Shown: positions 43,738 to 52,490, counted from the stretch's first letter. The stretch: 64,000 nucleotides of DNA from Nitriliruptoraceae bacterium (GCA_003558435.1 PWLR01000271.1:1-64000); one strand, 5' to 3'. The notes: generated by a model from the letters alone, not told the origin. Translations and numbers: made by a program.

Positions 43738-44049
43738 GGCGCCTCCCGGATCCGGTCCTGGGCCGACCTGGCCGAGCGTGACCATAGGCGCGGATGCACC
43801 CGAAAGGCACGCCCCGCGTGCACCGCCTCGTCCGCCTCCATCGATCACCGAGCCCTCCGGATGCCATTGCCGGGGGCTCGGGCTCCTCGCGAAGGCGACC
43901 GGCGACGACGGGTACCCGCAGCATCGGCGGCTTCGAGGCCATGGTTCGTTCGCCCTTGTGCCGCCGCGCGACACCGGCCTACGGTCGCGTGTCCGACGCG
44001 GACAGGATCTCGATCGGCTTCCCCAGCCGGAGGCGGAACGGAGCACGCT
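43738..44049. other. Intergenic region between transhydrogenase and Usp genes, no gene seen
   Basis: 312 bp between divergent genes, holding both promoters. Apparent frames through it are extensions of neighbouring frames without their own start signals. No convincing promoter box or hairpin could be assigned. Confidence 0.5.
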
Positions 44050-44478
44050 GTGAGGTCGGTCCTCGTGGGTGTCGACTGCAGCGACTCGGCCCGGCGAGCC
44101 GTGGTGTTCGCACGCGACCTCGCGGTGGCCACCGATGCCGAGCTCGTCCTCGCCCACGTGATCCCGTGGTCGCCGTACTCGTTCAACACCCCCGAGGAGA
44201 ACGAGGTCCGTCACCGACGTCGCCAGGAGGAACTCGCCGCCGCCCGCGAGCAGGTGCTCGAACCCGCGGCAGCGATCGTCGGCGACACGGTCGCTTTCTC
44301 CACGGTGGCCCGCCACGGCGACCGCGCCCAACTGCTCTGCAGCCTGGCCCGTGAGCACGACGCCACCCACATCGCGGTCGGCCGCACGGGAGAGAGCCGC
44401 CTGCGCCGGGCACTGTTCGGCAGCGTGCCCTCCGAGCTGACCCAGATCTCCGGCGTCCCGGTGACGGTCGTTCCATGA
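44050..44478 (+). CDS. Universal stress protein (UspA domain)
   Basis: Protein of 142 residues, single Usp domain: VLVGVDCSDSARRAVVFARD at the N-terminus, VLAHVIPW, and the ATP-binding glycine motif near HIAVGRTGESRLRRALFGSV, GxxGx9GS-like, ending VPVTVVP. Likely an ATP-binding Usp. GTG 44050 with GGAG 6 nt upstream; longer in-frame readings cross the divergent intergenic region and are unlikely. Confidence 0.87.
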   Translation: MRSVLVGVDCSDSARRAVVFARDLAVATDAELVLAHVIPWSPYSFNTPEENEVRHRRRQEELAAAREQVLEPAAAIVGDTVAFSTVARHGDRAQLLCSLAREHDATHIAVGRTGESRLRRALFGSVPSELTQISGVPVTVVP

Positions 44479-44513
44479 GCCGCACCTGAGCGATCGGCTC
44501 CATCGTCTGCCTG

Positions 44514-44538
44514 CGTGGGCGCCGCGGCTACGCCCACG
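44514..44538 (+). terminator. Possible stem-loop terminator after the Usp gene
   Basis: 8-bp stem CGTGGGCG / CGCCCACG with a 9-base loop, 36 bp past the Usp stop and upstream of the OsmC promoter region. No U-tract. Confidence 0.4.
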
Positions 44539-44605
44539 GGCTCCGGTCGCCCCCCCGTGTGACGAGGTTGTAGCGTCGACTCGCTCAGCCACGAAAGGGC
44601 ATGAC

Positions 44606-45124
44606 GTGAAGAGTGACGAACTACGCGGGATCCAGGCACCGCTCAAGGACCGTTACCGCGCGGACCCGGAGCAAGCCGTGGTCAAACTCGAGGCCACCGG
44701 CGATCTCTCGGGTGAGGGGCTGACGTGTTCGGTCACCACCGGCAAGGCGCTGGTCGAGGCGGGTCTGCACCCCGCGACCGGGGGCGACGGTCTGTCCGCG
44801 TGCTCCGGCGACATGCTTCTGGAGGCCTTGGTGGCCTGCGCGGGGGTGACCCTGCGCGCCGTTGCGACGGCCCTCGACATCACGATCCGATCGGGACGCG
44901 TGCACGCCGAGGGCGACCTCGACTTCCGGGGCACGCTGGGCGTCGATCGTGAGGCAGCGGTCGGCTTCCGCTCCATCCGGACCACCTTCCACCTCGACAC
45001 GGATGCCGACGCCGAGGCCCTCGCGACCTTGTCCAAACTCACCGAGCGCTACTGCGTGGTCCATCAGACCCTCAGTGGCGGGGTCGAACTGTCGATGGAG
45101 ATCACCCAGCCGGCCACCGCCTGA
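44606..45124 (+). CDS. OsmC family protein
   Basis: Protein of 172 residues with the OsmC/YhfA fold. The two conserved peroxidatic-type Cys positions are visible, in LLEALVACAGVTLRA and in TERYCVVHQTL. Such proteins reduce organic hydroperoxides, although many paralogs have unknown substrates. GTG 44606 with GAAAGGG upstream; a TAGCGT box at 44571-44576 is a plausible -10. It is neighbour to Usp, both stress-type genes. Confidence 0.83.
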   Translation: MKSDELRGIQAPLKDRYRADPEQAVVKLEATGDLSGEGLTCSVTTGKALVEAGLHPATGGDGLSACSGDMLLEALVACAGVTLRAVATALDITIRSGRVHAEGDLDFRGTLGVDREAAVGFRSIRTTFHLDTDADAEALATLSKLTERYCVVHQTLSGGVELSMEITQPATA

Positions 45125-45137
45125 CCCGTACACCGGT

Positions 45138-45166
45138 CCGCCGGCCCCGGTCGACGGGGCCGGCGG
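45138..45166. terminator. Bidirectional terminator between convergent OsmC and DoxX genes
   Basis: Perfect 12-bp stem CCGCCGGCCCCG / CGGGGCCGGCGG with a 5-base GTCGA loop, placed 13 bp past the OsmC stop and 37 bp past the DoxX stop. Confidence 0.65.
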
Positions 45167-45202
45167 TGGGTCGCGCGGCGGTGCGCTGCGTCTGGCGAGG
45201 GG

Positions 45203-45748
45203 TCAGCGCAACCAGGGGTTCTTCTGCACGATCGAGAAGCGCTCCCAGATGTTGGCCACACCCCAGGTGCGTCCGGCGTCCAGGAAGGGGAACAGCAGGA
45301 ACAGCAGGAAGTAGTACCAGTGGGAGGTCGTGACCGGGTTGGTGGCCGCGCCGGCCTCGAGCGGCAACTGCGAGAGGTAGAAGCCGACCGACAGCAGCAC
45401 ACCGGCGACCGCGGCGATCCGCAGTCCGGCGCCGGTCAGCGCCGCCACACCCAACCCGAGCAGCGCGAGCATGAACAAGGTGTCGATCACGACGCTGCCG
45501 GCCACGGCCTCCCACACCGGACCCAGCCAGCCGTCGGAGGCACCCATCAGGTAACCCTGGGTCGGGCTCCCGCCCTGGATCCAGGCGCTCTCCGCCGCGG
45601 TGTTGTAGTTCAGGCCGAGCAACTTGTCGAGGAACGACCAGAAGAAGTTGAACCCGATCACGATCCGGAGCGCGGCGAGGATCTTGCGGCCCGTCTCGGA
45701 GCGGACCACCGGTTCGGTGACTGCGGAGCGATCAGTGACTTCACTCAT
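45203..45748 (-). CDS. DoxX family membrane protein
   Basis: Protein of 181 residues with four membrane helices. It begins with RKILAALRIVIGFNFFWSFLDKLLGL, given as two joined helix parts, matching DoxX/DoxD-like proteins, and has the long first periplasmic loop (TAAESAWIQGGSPTQGYL). DoxX proteins have been linked to thiol/redox stress and quinone pools in other actinobacteria. ATG 45748 with AAAGG 8 nt upstream. Confidence 0.75.
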   Translation of the reverse strand: MSEVTDRSAVTEPVVRSETGRKILAALRIVIGFNFFWSFLDKLLGLNYNTAAESAWIQGGSPTQGYLMGASDGWLGPVWEAVAGSVVIDTLFMLALLGLGVAALTGAGLRIAAVAGVLLSVGFYLSQLPLEAGAATNPVTTSHWYYFLLFLLFPFLDAGRTWGVANIWERFSIVQKNPWLR

Positions 45749-46041
45749 CGGTGAGGCCTTTCTGGGGTAGAGACCACCGGCTGCCGATCGTGCGGTGGTC
45801 GCGGTCATCCCAAGGTGGCGACACTCCCCGCGTCGCACAGGGGGAAACGGTCCCCAATCATCAGGGCCGGTCGTACCGGTCCGTCCCGGGCCGCCCCACC
45901 CCCGGACGCTGGTCGGACGACCAGGTGCCGGGACGGGCGCCGTCGCTAGCCTTCGCCCCCGTCCGCGCGAGAGGCACGCGTCGATCCGTCGCCGCACACC
46001 CGGAGTCGCTCGCGGCATCCGACCCGTGACTCGAGGCAGTG

Positions 46042-47013
46042 ATGGCGAGCGATCCGAGCGAGCATCCCTTCGTCCTCCGCGAGCGGTGGCGGTGCCAGAG
46101 CCTGATCGCCCGGGGCGGCGGCAAGTCGGTGTGGCGGGCGTACGACGAGCAACTGCACCGGCCGGTCGCCATCCGCATCCTCGCACCACCGGAGACCGAG
46201 CCGCCGGGTCACCGATCACGTCTGGAGCAGTTGTTGACCGTGGCCGCGACCTTGCGGCACGACAACGTGGCGCACCTCTACGACGCGTTCGAGGACGATC
46301 TCGGCACCGTGTTGGTGGGTGAACTCGTCGAGGGGCCGAGTCTGCGGGAACTCCATGACCGGCTGGCGCCGCTGCCGCCCGAAGCGGTCACGGCGGTCGG
46401 TATGCAACTGGCCGACGGGGTCGCGGACATCCATGCGGCCGGGGTCGCCCACCGGGACCTCGCCCCGGAGAACGTGCGGGTCACCCACGACGGCCGGCTG
46501 AAGATCCTCGGGCTCGGCGACGCCCGGCTGCTGGCCGACGGCGCGGCCACGCCCGCCCTGGGGCTCGTCGAAGGATCGCTGTACCTCGCACCGGAACAGC
46601 TCGAGGGCCACCCCAGCGACGAACGGACGGACGTCTATGCGCTGGGGTTGATGCTGTGGGAGCTGGCCACGGGCCATCGGCCGTTCGGCGACGCCGATGA
46701 CCTGCTGCAGGCGGTCGAACGGCGGACCTCGGAGGATCTTCCGGCCCTGCGACGTGGGTGGTCGTCGATCTCGAAGCGGTTGTCGCGCATCGTGGAGAAG
46801 GCCACACGGTGCGACCCGGAGCAGCGCTGGCAGCATGCCAGCGACCTCGGCGCCGCGCTGCGCTCACACCACCCGGAGCGGCCCCAGGGCGTGCTTCGCG
46901 ACCTGGCGAGCGAGCTGCTGCCTGCCCCACCGCCTCCGGTCGATTCGCTCACCCCCGAGCGCTTGTCCGTTCGCCCGGGTTCCGGTGGCGGGAGCGACCG
47001 GGCGCTGACGTAG
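46042..47013 (+). CDS. Serine/threonine-kinase fold protein, probable pseudokinase
   Basis: Protein of 323 residues with the Hanks-type kinase fold, but with several key residues replaced. The VAIK lysine is Arg45 (VAIRIL), the catalytic-loop HRDLKPEN is HRDLAPEN (137-144, Lys to Ala141), and the metal-binding DFG is GLG (157-159). The Gly-rich loop reads RGGGKSVW. The activation-segment APE (LAPEQLEG) and the C-lobe DVYALGLMLWELATG are kept. No membrane helix or sensor domain; a Pro/Ser tail follows. ATG 46042 with GAGG 5 nt upstream. It is likely a scaffold or regulator rather than an active kinase. Confidence 0.82.
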   Translation: MASDPSEHPFVLRERWRCQSLIARGGGKSVWRAYDEQLHRPVAIRILAPPETEPPGHRSRLEQLLTVAATLRHDNVAHLYDAFEDDLGTVLVGELVEGPSLRELHDRLAPLPPEAVTAVGMQLADGVADIHAAGVAHRDLAPENVRVTHDGRLKILGLGDARLLADGAATPALGLVEGSLYLAPEQLEGHPSDERTDVYALGLMLWELATGHRPFGDADDLLQAVERRTSEDLPALRRGWSSISKRLSRIVEKATRCDPEQRWQHASDLGAALRSHHPERPQGVLRDLASELLPAPPPPVDSLTPERLSVRPGSGGGSDRALT

Positions 47014-47077
47014 GCGGCCAGCACCTGCGAGGATGAGGGCGCGGTCGTCACGCCTCACCGACCCGGAGATGGTTCAC

Positions 47078-47950
47078 ATGCGTTACGGCGTGGTCGGTAC
47101 CGGCTTCTGGGCCCGTGAGGTCCACACGCACGCCCTCGACACGGGCGCGAACACCGATCTCGTGGGCGTCTGGGGCCGCGACCCCGCGAAGGCGACCGAG
47201 CTGGCGGCACGTCACGACGTGCTCGCCTACCCCTCCCCCGCCGCGATGTTCGCCGAGGTCGACGCGGTCGCCTTCGCCGTACCGCCGCACGTGCAGGCAC
47301 CGCTCGCGGTGCAGGCCGCATCGGCTGGCTGCCATCTCCTCCTCGAGAAGCCGGTGGCACTCGAGATCGACACCGCCCGGGCGGTCGCCTCGGCAGCGGA
47401 GACCAACGGGGTCGCCTCCGTGGTGTTCTTCACCTCCCGGTTCGTGCCGGCGGTGGCGAGTTGGCTCGACCGGGTGCGGGCCGACGGCGGCTGGTGGGGA
47501 GCACGCTCGACGGTGTTGGCGGCCGTGTTGGGTACCGACGGCCCGTTCGCCGACTCGCCGTGGCGTCACGAACACGGCGGGCTCTGGGATGTGGGGCCGC
47601 ACGCGCTGTCGCTGATCCTGCCGGTGCTCGGACCGGTCGATCAGGTCACCGGGATCCGCGGACCCCGCGACAGCGTGCAGTTGGCACTCCACCACCAGGG
47701 AGGCGGGGCGAGCAGCCTGCTGCTGTCGCTCGATGCACCACCCGCAGCGGCGCGCACCGAGTTCGCCGTGTTCGGCGAGCCCGGATGGGAGCAGGTCCCC
47801 GACGACCACGGTGTCGACGCGGTCGAGTCGTTCCACCACGCCGCCGAGGCGCTCCAGCGGGCCGTGGACGGCACACCGCACCCCTGTGACGTCCGGTTCG
47901 GTGTCGAGGTGGTCGAGATCCTCGCCCGGGCACAGCAGCAACTCGGCTGA
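47078..47950 (+). CDS. Gfo/Idh/MocA family oxidoreductase
   Basis: Protein of 290 residues. Rossmann motif YGVVGTGFWAREVH binds NAD(P); the family Lys-Pro signature is LLEKPVAL, followed by FFTSRFVPA and the HEHGGLWDVGPHAL substrate-domain segment. Probable sugar or inositol dehydrogenase class; substrate unknown. ATG 47078 has GGAG 9 nt upstream; ATG 47069 directly abuts that site and is less likely. It follows the pseudokinase by 64 bp. Confidence 0.85.
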   Translation: MRYGVVGTGFWAREVHTHALDTGANTDLVGVWGRDPAKATELAARHDVLAYPSPAAMFAEVDAVAFAVPPHVQAPLAVQAASAGCHLLLEKPVALEIDTARAVASAAETNGVASVVFFTSRFVPAVASWLDRVRADGGWWGARSTVLAAVLGTDGPFADSPWRHEHGGLWDVGPHALSLILPVLGPVDQVTGIRGPRDSVQLALHHQGGGASSLLLSLDAPPAAARTEFAVFGEPGWEQVPDDHGVDAVESFHHAAEALQRAVDGTPHPCDVRFGVEVVEILARAQQQLG

Positions 47951-48001
47951 CCGGGACCGCTCGCCGCAGAGGCGTCCCGCCGCCGGGTACCGGAGGCCGC
48001 G

Positions 48002-48514
48002 TCAGGCGTCGGCGGCCGCGGCCTCGACGGTGGTCACCGGCGCCCGTGACATGCGCGCGACGCGGTTGGGAAGGTCGAGCTTCAGCCACCGCGAGAGTCC
48101 CGCGGGCAGGGTGGACACGATCACCTCGTCGAACGCTCGGTCCTCCAGCACCCGACGCACGGCCGCGACCGGGTCCGGATCGCCCACCTGGCCCGAGGCC
48201 CGGGCCCCAGCCGAGGTGATCGTCGCGATCATCTTCTCCAACCGCTTCGAGGCCCGCCGACGGGCCTCGAACTGGGCTTCGAACCTCGCTTCCCGTCGCT
48301 GCAGGTCCTGTTCGACCGGTGATCGGCGTCCCCCGGAGACCGGGTTCGCCTCCGTCGAGAAGCCGAACCTCCACACGGAGGACTCCTCCGTGGGTGGGAT
48401 CATCGGCACCAGCACGAAGAACGAACCGACCCCCTCGTCGATCCGTGCCTGCACCACGCCGTCGAGCGCATCTCCGCCCAGGGTCTGGTTCGCGACGATC
48501 AAGCATCGTCCCAC
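48002..48514 (-). CDS. Usp-like conserved protein
   Basis: Protein of 170 residues. It begins RCLIVANQTLGGDALDGVV and ends with DEVIVSTLPAGLSRWLKLDL, shown in part, then PVTTV. These are characteristic of actinobacterial Usp-related proteins that lack the classical ATP-binding glycine motif. The middle (about 60-110) is a charged helical insert rich in Arg and Glu. GTG 48514 with GGGAGG 8 nt upstream. Function unknown; convergent with the Gfo/Idh gene. Confidence 0.75.
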   Translation of the reverse strand: MGRCLIVANQTLGGDALDGVVQARIDEGVGSFFVLVPMIPPTEESSVWRFGFSTEANPVSGGRRSPVEQDLQRREARFEAQFEARRRASKRLEKMIATITSAGARASGQVGDPDPVAAVRRVLEDRAFDEVIVSTLPAGLSRWLKLDLPNRVARMSRAPVTTVEAAAADA

Positions 48515-48578
48515 GTCGGCGCCTCCCACGTTCGAGGTCAAGTATGCGCGACGACCGGGACCGGTCAAGGGCCTCCCG

Positions 48579-49853
48579 TCAGGACCCGATGGCATCCTGC
48601 AGGGCGTCGCCCACGGCCTCGATCGCGGCATCGGGATCGGTGTCGCCCTGGTAGGCCGCGAACAGCTCGCGCTGCATCACGTCGGAGACGGCCGTGTACT
48701 GCGGGATCGGCGGTCGCGCGCGCGAATCGGGAAGCACGTCTCCCAGCAGGGACATCACGGGGTCGTCGTCGAGCGCGTCGTAGGCCTCGGCCAACACCGG
48801 CGGGTCGGCGCGCTCCCCCATGAACTGCTGGACCTCGGGGGTGGTGGAGAGCCAGAGCACGAACTCACGCGCCGCCTCTTCGTTCTCGGAGAAGGCGCTG
48901 ACCGCGTTGTTGTAGCCCCCCAGAGCAGAGATGGTCCCGTCGCCGTCGAAGGTCGGCAGCGGGGCGATCTCGAAGTCGTCACGGATCGGGCTGTCATCGT
49001 CCTGCAGGATCAACTCGTAGGCGTACGGCCACTGGCGCATGAACACCGCGTTGCCGGACTGGAACTCGTTACGGGCCTCCTCCTCCATCGCGGTGTTGAA
49101 GCCGGGGCCGTAGACGCCGGCGTCGAACGATTCGCGCATGAAGTCCAGTGCCGTCTGGGCCGCGTCGCCCGAGGGCCATAGCACCTCGGTGTTGTCCTCG
49201 TTGTAGAGCTCGCCTCCGGCACTCCAGTAGTACTCGAGGAAGTTCACCACGAACCCCTCGTAGCTGGCTCCCTGGGCGACCAGGGGGGCGATCCCGGCCT
49301 CCTCACCGGCCTCGAGACCCACCTCCGCCAGTTCGTCCCAGGTGGCCGGGGGCTCGTCGACGAGGTCGGTGCGGTAGTACAGGAACGACGCGTTGGAGCT
49401 GAACGGCACCGCCCAGAGCTGCCCCTCGTACTGCGCGGACTCCAGGGGCCCGTCGAGGATGCCCTCCTCGATCTGCCCCCTTTGGGCCTCCCAGTCGACG
49501 ATCCAGTCGTTCGCGGCGTACTCGCCGGTCCAGATCACGTCCATCGCCAGCACGTCGAACTCCGCGGTCCCCGCGTTGAGCACGAGGCTCTGCTGGACCC
49601 GTTGCTCGTCGGCGTCCTCGGGGAGGATGTCGATGGTCACCGGCGTGTCGGGGTTCTCCTCGTTCCACATCTCCGTGATGAGCTGGAACGTGCCGCCGGG
49701 CTGCGCGCCGGGACCGCCGATCGCCCAGACCAGCTCGGCATCGGCCGTGGTCTCGCCTCCCGGTCCGCCGGCACACGCCGCGGCCGCGAGCGCCAACGCG
49801 CCGATGACCGCAGCCGACCGGTAGCCCTTCCGCCGACGCCCTGGCGTGGACAC
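48579..49853 (-). CDS. Sugar-type ABC transporter substrate-binding lipoprotein (orphan)
   Basis: Protein of 424 residues. Lipoprotein signal with lipobox LAAAAC (Cys near residue 27), followed by a family-1 extracellular solute-binding domain (ELVWAIGGPGAQPG, TVTIDILPE-type strand, PFSSNASFLYYRTDLVDEPP, ALGGYNNAVSAFSENEEAA, shown separately). Such proteins bind oligosaccharides, trehalose or maltose for an ABC importer. No permease or ATPase gene is adjacent, so it is an orphan here. GTG 49853 follows a GGGGGG run; other in-frame starts lie up to 60 bp upstream. Confidence 0.87.
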   Translation of the reverse strand: MSTPGRRRKGYRSAAVIGALALAAAACAGGPGGETTADAELVWAIGGPGAQPGGTFQLITEMWNEENPDTPVTIDILPEDADEQRVQQSLVLNAGTAEFDVLAMDVIWTGEYAANDWIVDWEAQRGQIEEGILDGPLESAQYEGQLWAVPFSSNASFLYYRTDLVDEPPATWDELAEVGLEAGEEAGIAPLVAQGASYEGFVVNFLEYYWSAGGELYNEDNTEVLWPSGDAAQTALDFMRESFDAGVYGPGFNTAMEEEARNEFQSGNAVFMRQWPYAYELILQDDDSPIRDDFEIAPLPTFDGDGTISALGGYNNAVSAFSENEEAAREFVLWLSTTPEVQQFMGERADPPVLAEAYDALDDDPVMSLLGDVLPDSRARPPIPQYTAVSDVMQRELFAAYQGDTDPDAAIEAVGDALQDAIGS

Positions 49854-50229
49854 GGTCCCCCCGCAATGCACCTCCGTACCGGCCACGACGCTGACCTCTC
49901 TCGACGACCGCACTCGTCGACTACCGCAATCGGAGGCCGATCATCGGTCGCCCGGCGCCGCGATGTGCCGTTCGCCACGTCCTGTTGGCCGGGAACCGTG
50001 GAAGCTCATGGTGGACGGCGGGCGACGGGCGAGGGGTCGCAGCCTCACACGTTCGGCGCGACCTCCTTGGCGCCGCGGCCGCCGTCCCAGTCGGTGTACT
50101 GGTAGGGGTTGTCGGGTCACGGAACCGTTGTCACACATCAGTTGGATGCTGCTGTCGTTGGTCGCCCCCCACACACCGGCGCGGGTGGCGCGCGCAGGCC
50201 CATGACACGCGCGGCCTCGGAGTACCGGC
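49854..50229. other. Intergenic region with a possible gene fragment
   Basis: 376 bp between the sugar-binding lipoprotein and the LigA-like gene. No complete gene. It contains the promoter of the lipoprotein and a short minus-strand coding-like tail at 50045-50116. Confidence 0.45.
50045..50116 (-). pseudogene. Possible C-terminal fragment of a lost gene
   Basis: The minus strand reads DNPYQYTDWDGGRGAKEV plus APNV and stops with TGA at 50045-50047, with strongly GC-biased third positions, but an in-frame TGA at 50117-50119 closes it after 24 codons. It looks like the tail of a protein whose body has been deleted. I do not recognise the family. Confidence 0.25.
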
Positions 50230-50457
50230 ATAAGCAAGTACCTGCTGAACAAGCTGCGGTCCCCGGTGGACCGCGACCCCGAACTGATCGGGCACGACTA
50301 CCCGACCCTGTTCGGGATGGGTGCGCACCCGTTCCTCACGCTCACCCTCTTCATCGCGATGTTCGAGCGGTCCTACGAGGAACCACTCGGCTTCCAGCTC
50401 GAGTACGCGCGGCGACTCTCGCACTACGAACTCCCCTACCCCGACATCGCCACCTGA
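50230..50457 (+). CDS. Shortened LigA-like (extradiol dioxygenase alpha-subunit-like) protein with ATA start
   Basis: Reading from ATA 50230 gives 75 residues: MSKYLLNKL at the N-terminus, as in LigA-type alpha subunits of protocatechuate dioxygenases, then DRDPEL, YPTLFGMGAHPFLTLTLFI, and a C-terminal RRLSHYELPYPDIAT. CGGAG lies 7 nt upstream of the ATA, exactly where a start is expected. GTG 50266 would cut into the conserved N-terminus. LigA-type relatives are about 110-120 residues; the middle segment seems missing here. No LigB partner is nearby. Either a decaying gene or a short relative using a rare start codon. Confidence 0.55.
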   Translation: MSKYLLNKLRSPVDRDPELIGHDYPTLFGMGAHPFLTLTLFIAMFERSYEEPLGFQLEYARRLSHYELPYPDIAT

Positions 50458-50467
50458 GGGCCACGGG

Positions 50468-51565
50468 TCACCGCTGGAGCGCGAGTTCGTTGCCCTCGCC
50501 GAGCACGACCCGCACGCCCCGGTCGCGGCTGGTGCGGTCGAGGACCGAGCGCAGCCACTCGGCATCGGTGGCCGATGCGTGCTCGAGCCGCAGGCGGCGC
50601 GCCTGCATCGGGATCATCCGCATGCCGGCCGTCTCACCGCTGCCCGGGTCGAGGTCGACGAGGTACAGCAGCCGGAGATCGTCGCGGTAGGGCTCGTGTC
50701 CGGCGATGCCCTCGTAGTCGTTGATCAGATCACCGCAGCCGTACAGGATGAGCCGACCCCGATAGATCTCGATCGGCCGGGGATGATGTGACGAGTGCCC
50801 GTGCACGACATCCACACCTCCATCGATCAACGCATGGGCGAGGGCCACCTGGTCGTGATCGACCCCGTAGCCCCAGTTCGAGCCCCAATGGATCGAGACG
50901 ACGACCAGGTCACCCCGTTGCTTCGACGCGCGGATCCGATCGACGACCGCTGGAGCTGCGGCGCGCAGAGGCTCGGACACCAGCTCGACACCGGACCGGC
51001 CCGGAGTGGCGGCCCAGTCCGACGGGATCCCGCTGCTCGACGCTCCCATGGCGAACACGAGTACCCGGCCACCATCGTGGCGTTCCACGACCGCGGGTCG
51101 CTGCGCCTCGACCAGGTCGCGGCCTGCACCCACGGGCTGGATCCCCGCATCGACGAGCACGTCCAGGGTCTCCTCGAGCCCGCCACGACCGAAATCGAGC
51201 ACGTGGTTGTTGGCGAGCGTGCAGACATCCGGCCCAACGATCGTCAGAGCGCCGAGGTTGTCGGGGTTCATGCGGTAGTGCACACCCTTGTCCGCAGCGA
51301 CATCGTCATGACGGGTGACGCTGGTCTCGAGGTTGAGGACCCGCACGTCGGGAGCCGCCACGCGCAGGGCTTCGAGGGCGTCACCCCACGGCCACGAGAC
51401 CTCGACCGGCGGGTGGATCGGGCCGTTGGCCTGCTCCGCGAGACGCACGTAGCCGTTCGCATCTTCGACGTAGCCCTCCCAGAGCCTGGGGTCACCCGGG
51501 TTCGGCAGGATCTGATCGACGCCGCGACCGAGCATCACGTCTCCGGCGAGGAACACACGCACCAT
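50468..51565 (-). CDS. CapA/PgsA family metallophosphatase-like protein
   Basis: Protein of 365 residues with the CapA fold: FLAGDVMLGRGVDQ, VLNLETSVT, CTLANNHVLDFG, VVVSIHWGSN and VVHGHSSHHPRPIEIYRG. These are the conserved motifs of poly-gamma-glutamate capsule-associated proteins, a metallophosphoesterase-related family. No CapB/CapC synthesis genes are present and no signal peptide is seen, so a cytoplasmic role unrelated to capsule is likely. ATG 51565; the upstream gene ends 10 bp before, so they are cotranscribed. Confidence 0.85.
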   Translation of the reverse strand: MVRVFLAGDVMLGRGVDQILPNPGDPRLWEGYVEDANGYVRLAEQANGPIHPPVEVSWPWGDALEALRVAAPDVRVLNLETSVTRHDDVAADKGVHYRMNPDNLGALTIVGPDVCTLANNHVLDFGRGGLEETLDVLVDAGIQPVGAGRDLVEAQRPAVVERHDGGRVLVFAMGASSSGIPSDWAATPGRSGVELVSEPLRAAAPAVVDRIRASKQRGDLVVVSIHWGSNWGYGVDHDQVALAHALIDGGVDVVHGHSSHHPRPIEIYRGRLILYGCGDLINDYEGIAGHEPYRDDLRLLYLVDLDPGSGETAGMRMIPMQARRLRLEHASATDAEWLRSVLDRTSRDRGVRVVLGEGNELALQR

Positions 51566-51575
51566 GTCCGACACC

Positions 51576-52166
51576 TCAACACGCCGCGACCGGGTGAACC
51601 AGCGCCAGGCGCTGGGGCGAGAGCGTGACCTCACCCTCGGCCGTGTCCAACCGGAGCTCGTCACCTGGCGCTTCGGCGAGTTCGCCGCACCACGATCGGC
51701 CTTCGACGTCCATCACGACCGCCGCAGCCACATCGGTGTCCGCCTCCGTGTTGGTCGGGAACCAGCCAGACAGGGTCGCCACGACCAGGGCCGTCATCGC
51801 CACGTAGGTGAGTCCGATGCCGGTGCGCAGCCGGCGGCGGCGTGTACCCACCGCTCGACGGACCTCGTCGGGGGCGTTCTGTGCGGGGCCGCGGAACGGG
51901 TACGCCACGCGCCCGACCAGATAGATCGCCGTCAGGGCGAGCAGTAGGGCCAGCACCACCAGGATCCCCGGCAGCCACTGCAGCCATCCCGGGGAAGCGA
52001 CGCCGTTGCCGTCCCAGAAGACCCCGCAGAAGCCGATGAACCCGAGCACCGCCAGTTGGATGCTGTGCCAGCCACGTGCCGAGGCCGCCAGTTCCTCCAG
52101 GGCCTCGGGGTCACCCACCTCGAGGTCGCTCGCGGATACGTCGGCAGCTAGGTCGGACGCGTCCAT
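51576..52166 (-). CDS. Conserved membrane protein of unknown function
   Basis: Protein of 196 residues. An acidic cytoplasmic N-terminus (about 1-30) is followed by three membrane helices (about 36-52, 65-88 with ILVVLALLLALTAIYLVG, and 117-135), then a small extracytoplasmic domain (DTDVAAAVVMDVEGRSWCGE, TAEGEVTLSPQRLALVHPV) with two Cys. ATG 52166 with GAGAGG 7 nt upstream. It precedes the CapA-like gene in one operon. No family recognised. Confidence 0.65.
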   Translation of the reverse strand: MDASDLAADVSASDLEVGDPEALEELAASARGWHSIQLAVLGFIGFCGVFWDGNGVASPGWLQWLPGILVVLALLLALTAIYLVGRVAYPFRGPAQNAPDEVRRAVGTRRRRLRTGIGLTYVAMTALVVATLSGWFPTNTEADTDVAAAVVMDVEGRSWCGELAEAPGDELRLDTAEGEVTLSPQRLALVHPVAAC

Positions 52167-52490
52167 TCGCCAGCCTCTCACCACGGCTACGCAGGATCGT
52201 GCCCTGAGTCGTCCCTGCCGGCGAAGAAGGCCGTGGCGCTCGATCCGCCGCGGGACCCTGCCAGCTTGCCAGGCGACCGAGCCCCGCGAAAGGCCGATGG
52301 GGTGGTTCCGGGCCCGCGCAGGCGGGCGCGGAACGACCGGGGTCCATGACCTCGTCACACCCGAGCCCGATCGGTCCCACGCGACTCAGCCACTCGGTCA
52401 CCATCCTTGCCCGCCGCGCGGGATGCTGATAGGACGACGAGCACCCGACGCGGTCATCGTCGGGATGAGCCCAGGGAAGGCCATGCCGTC
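52167..52490. other. Intergenic region between divergent genes, no gene seen
   Basis: 324 bp. Frames through it are Arg/Pro-rich and lack ribosome sites. It must contain the promoters of the membrane-protein/CapA operon and of the GMC gene; none could be pinned down. Confidence 0.5.

Noticed and set aside
50468..51565. Capsule (poly-gamma-glutamate) biosynthesis locus
   Set aside because: Only a CapA-like gene is present, without CapB/CapC and without a signal peptide.
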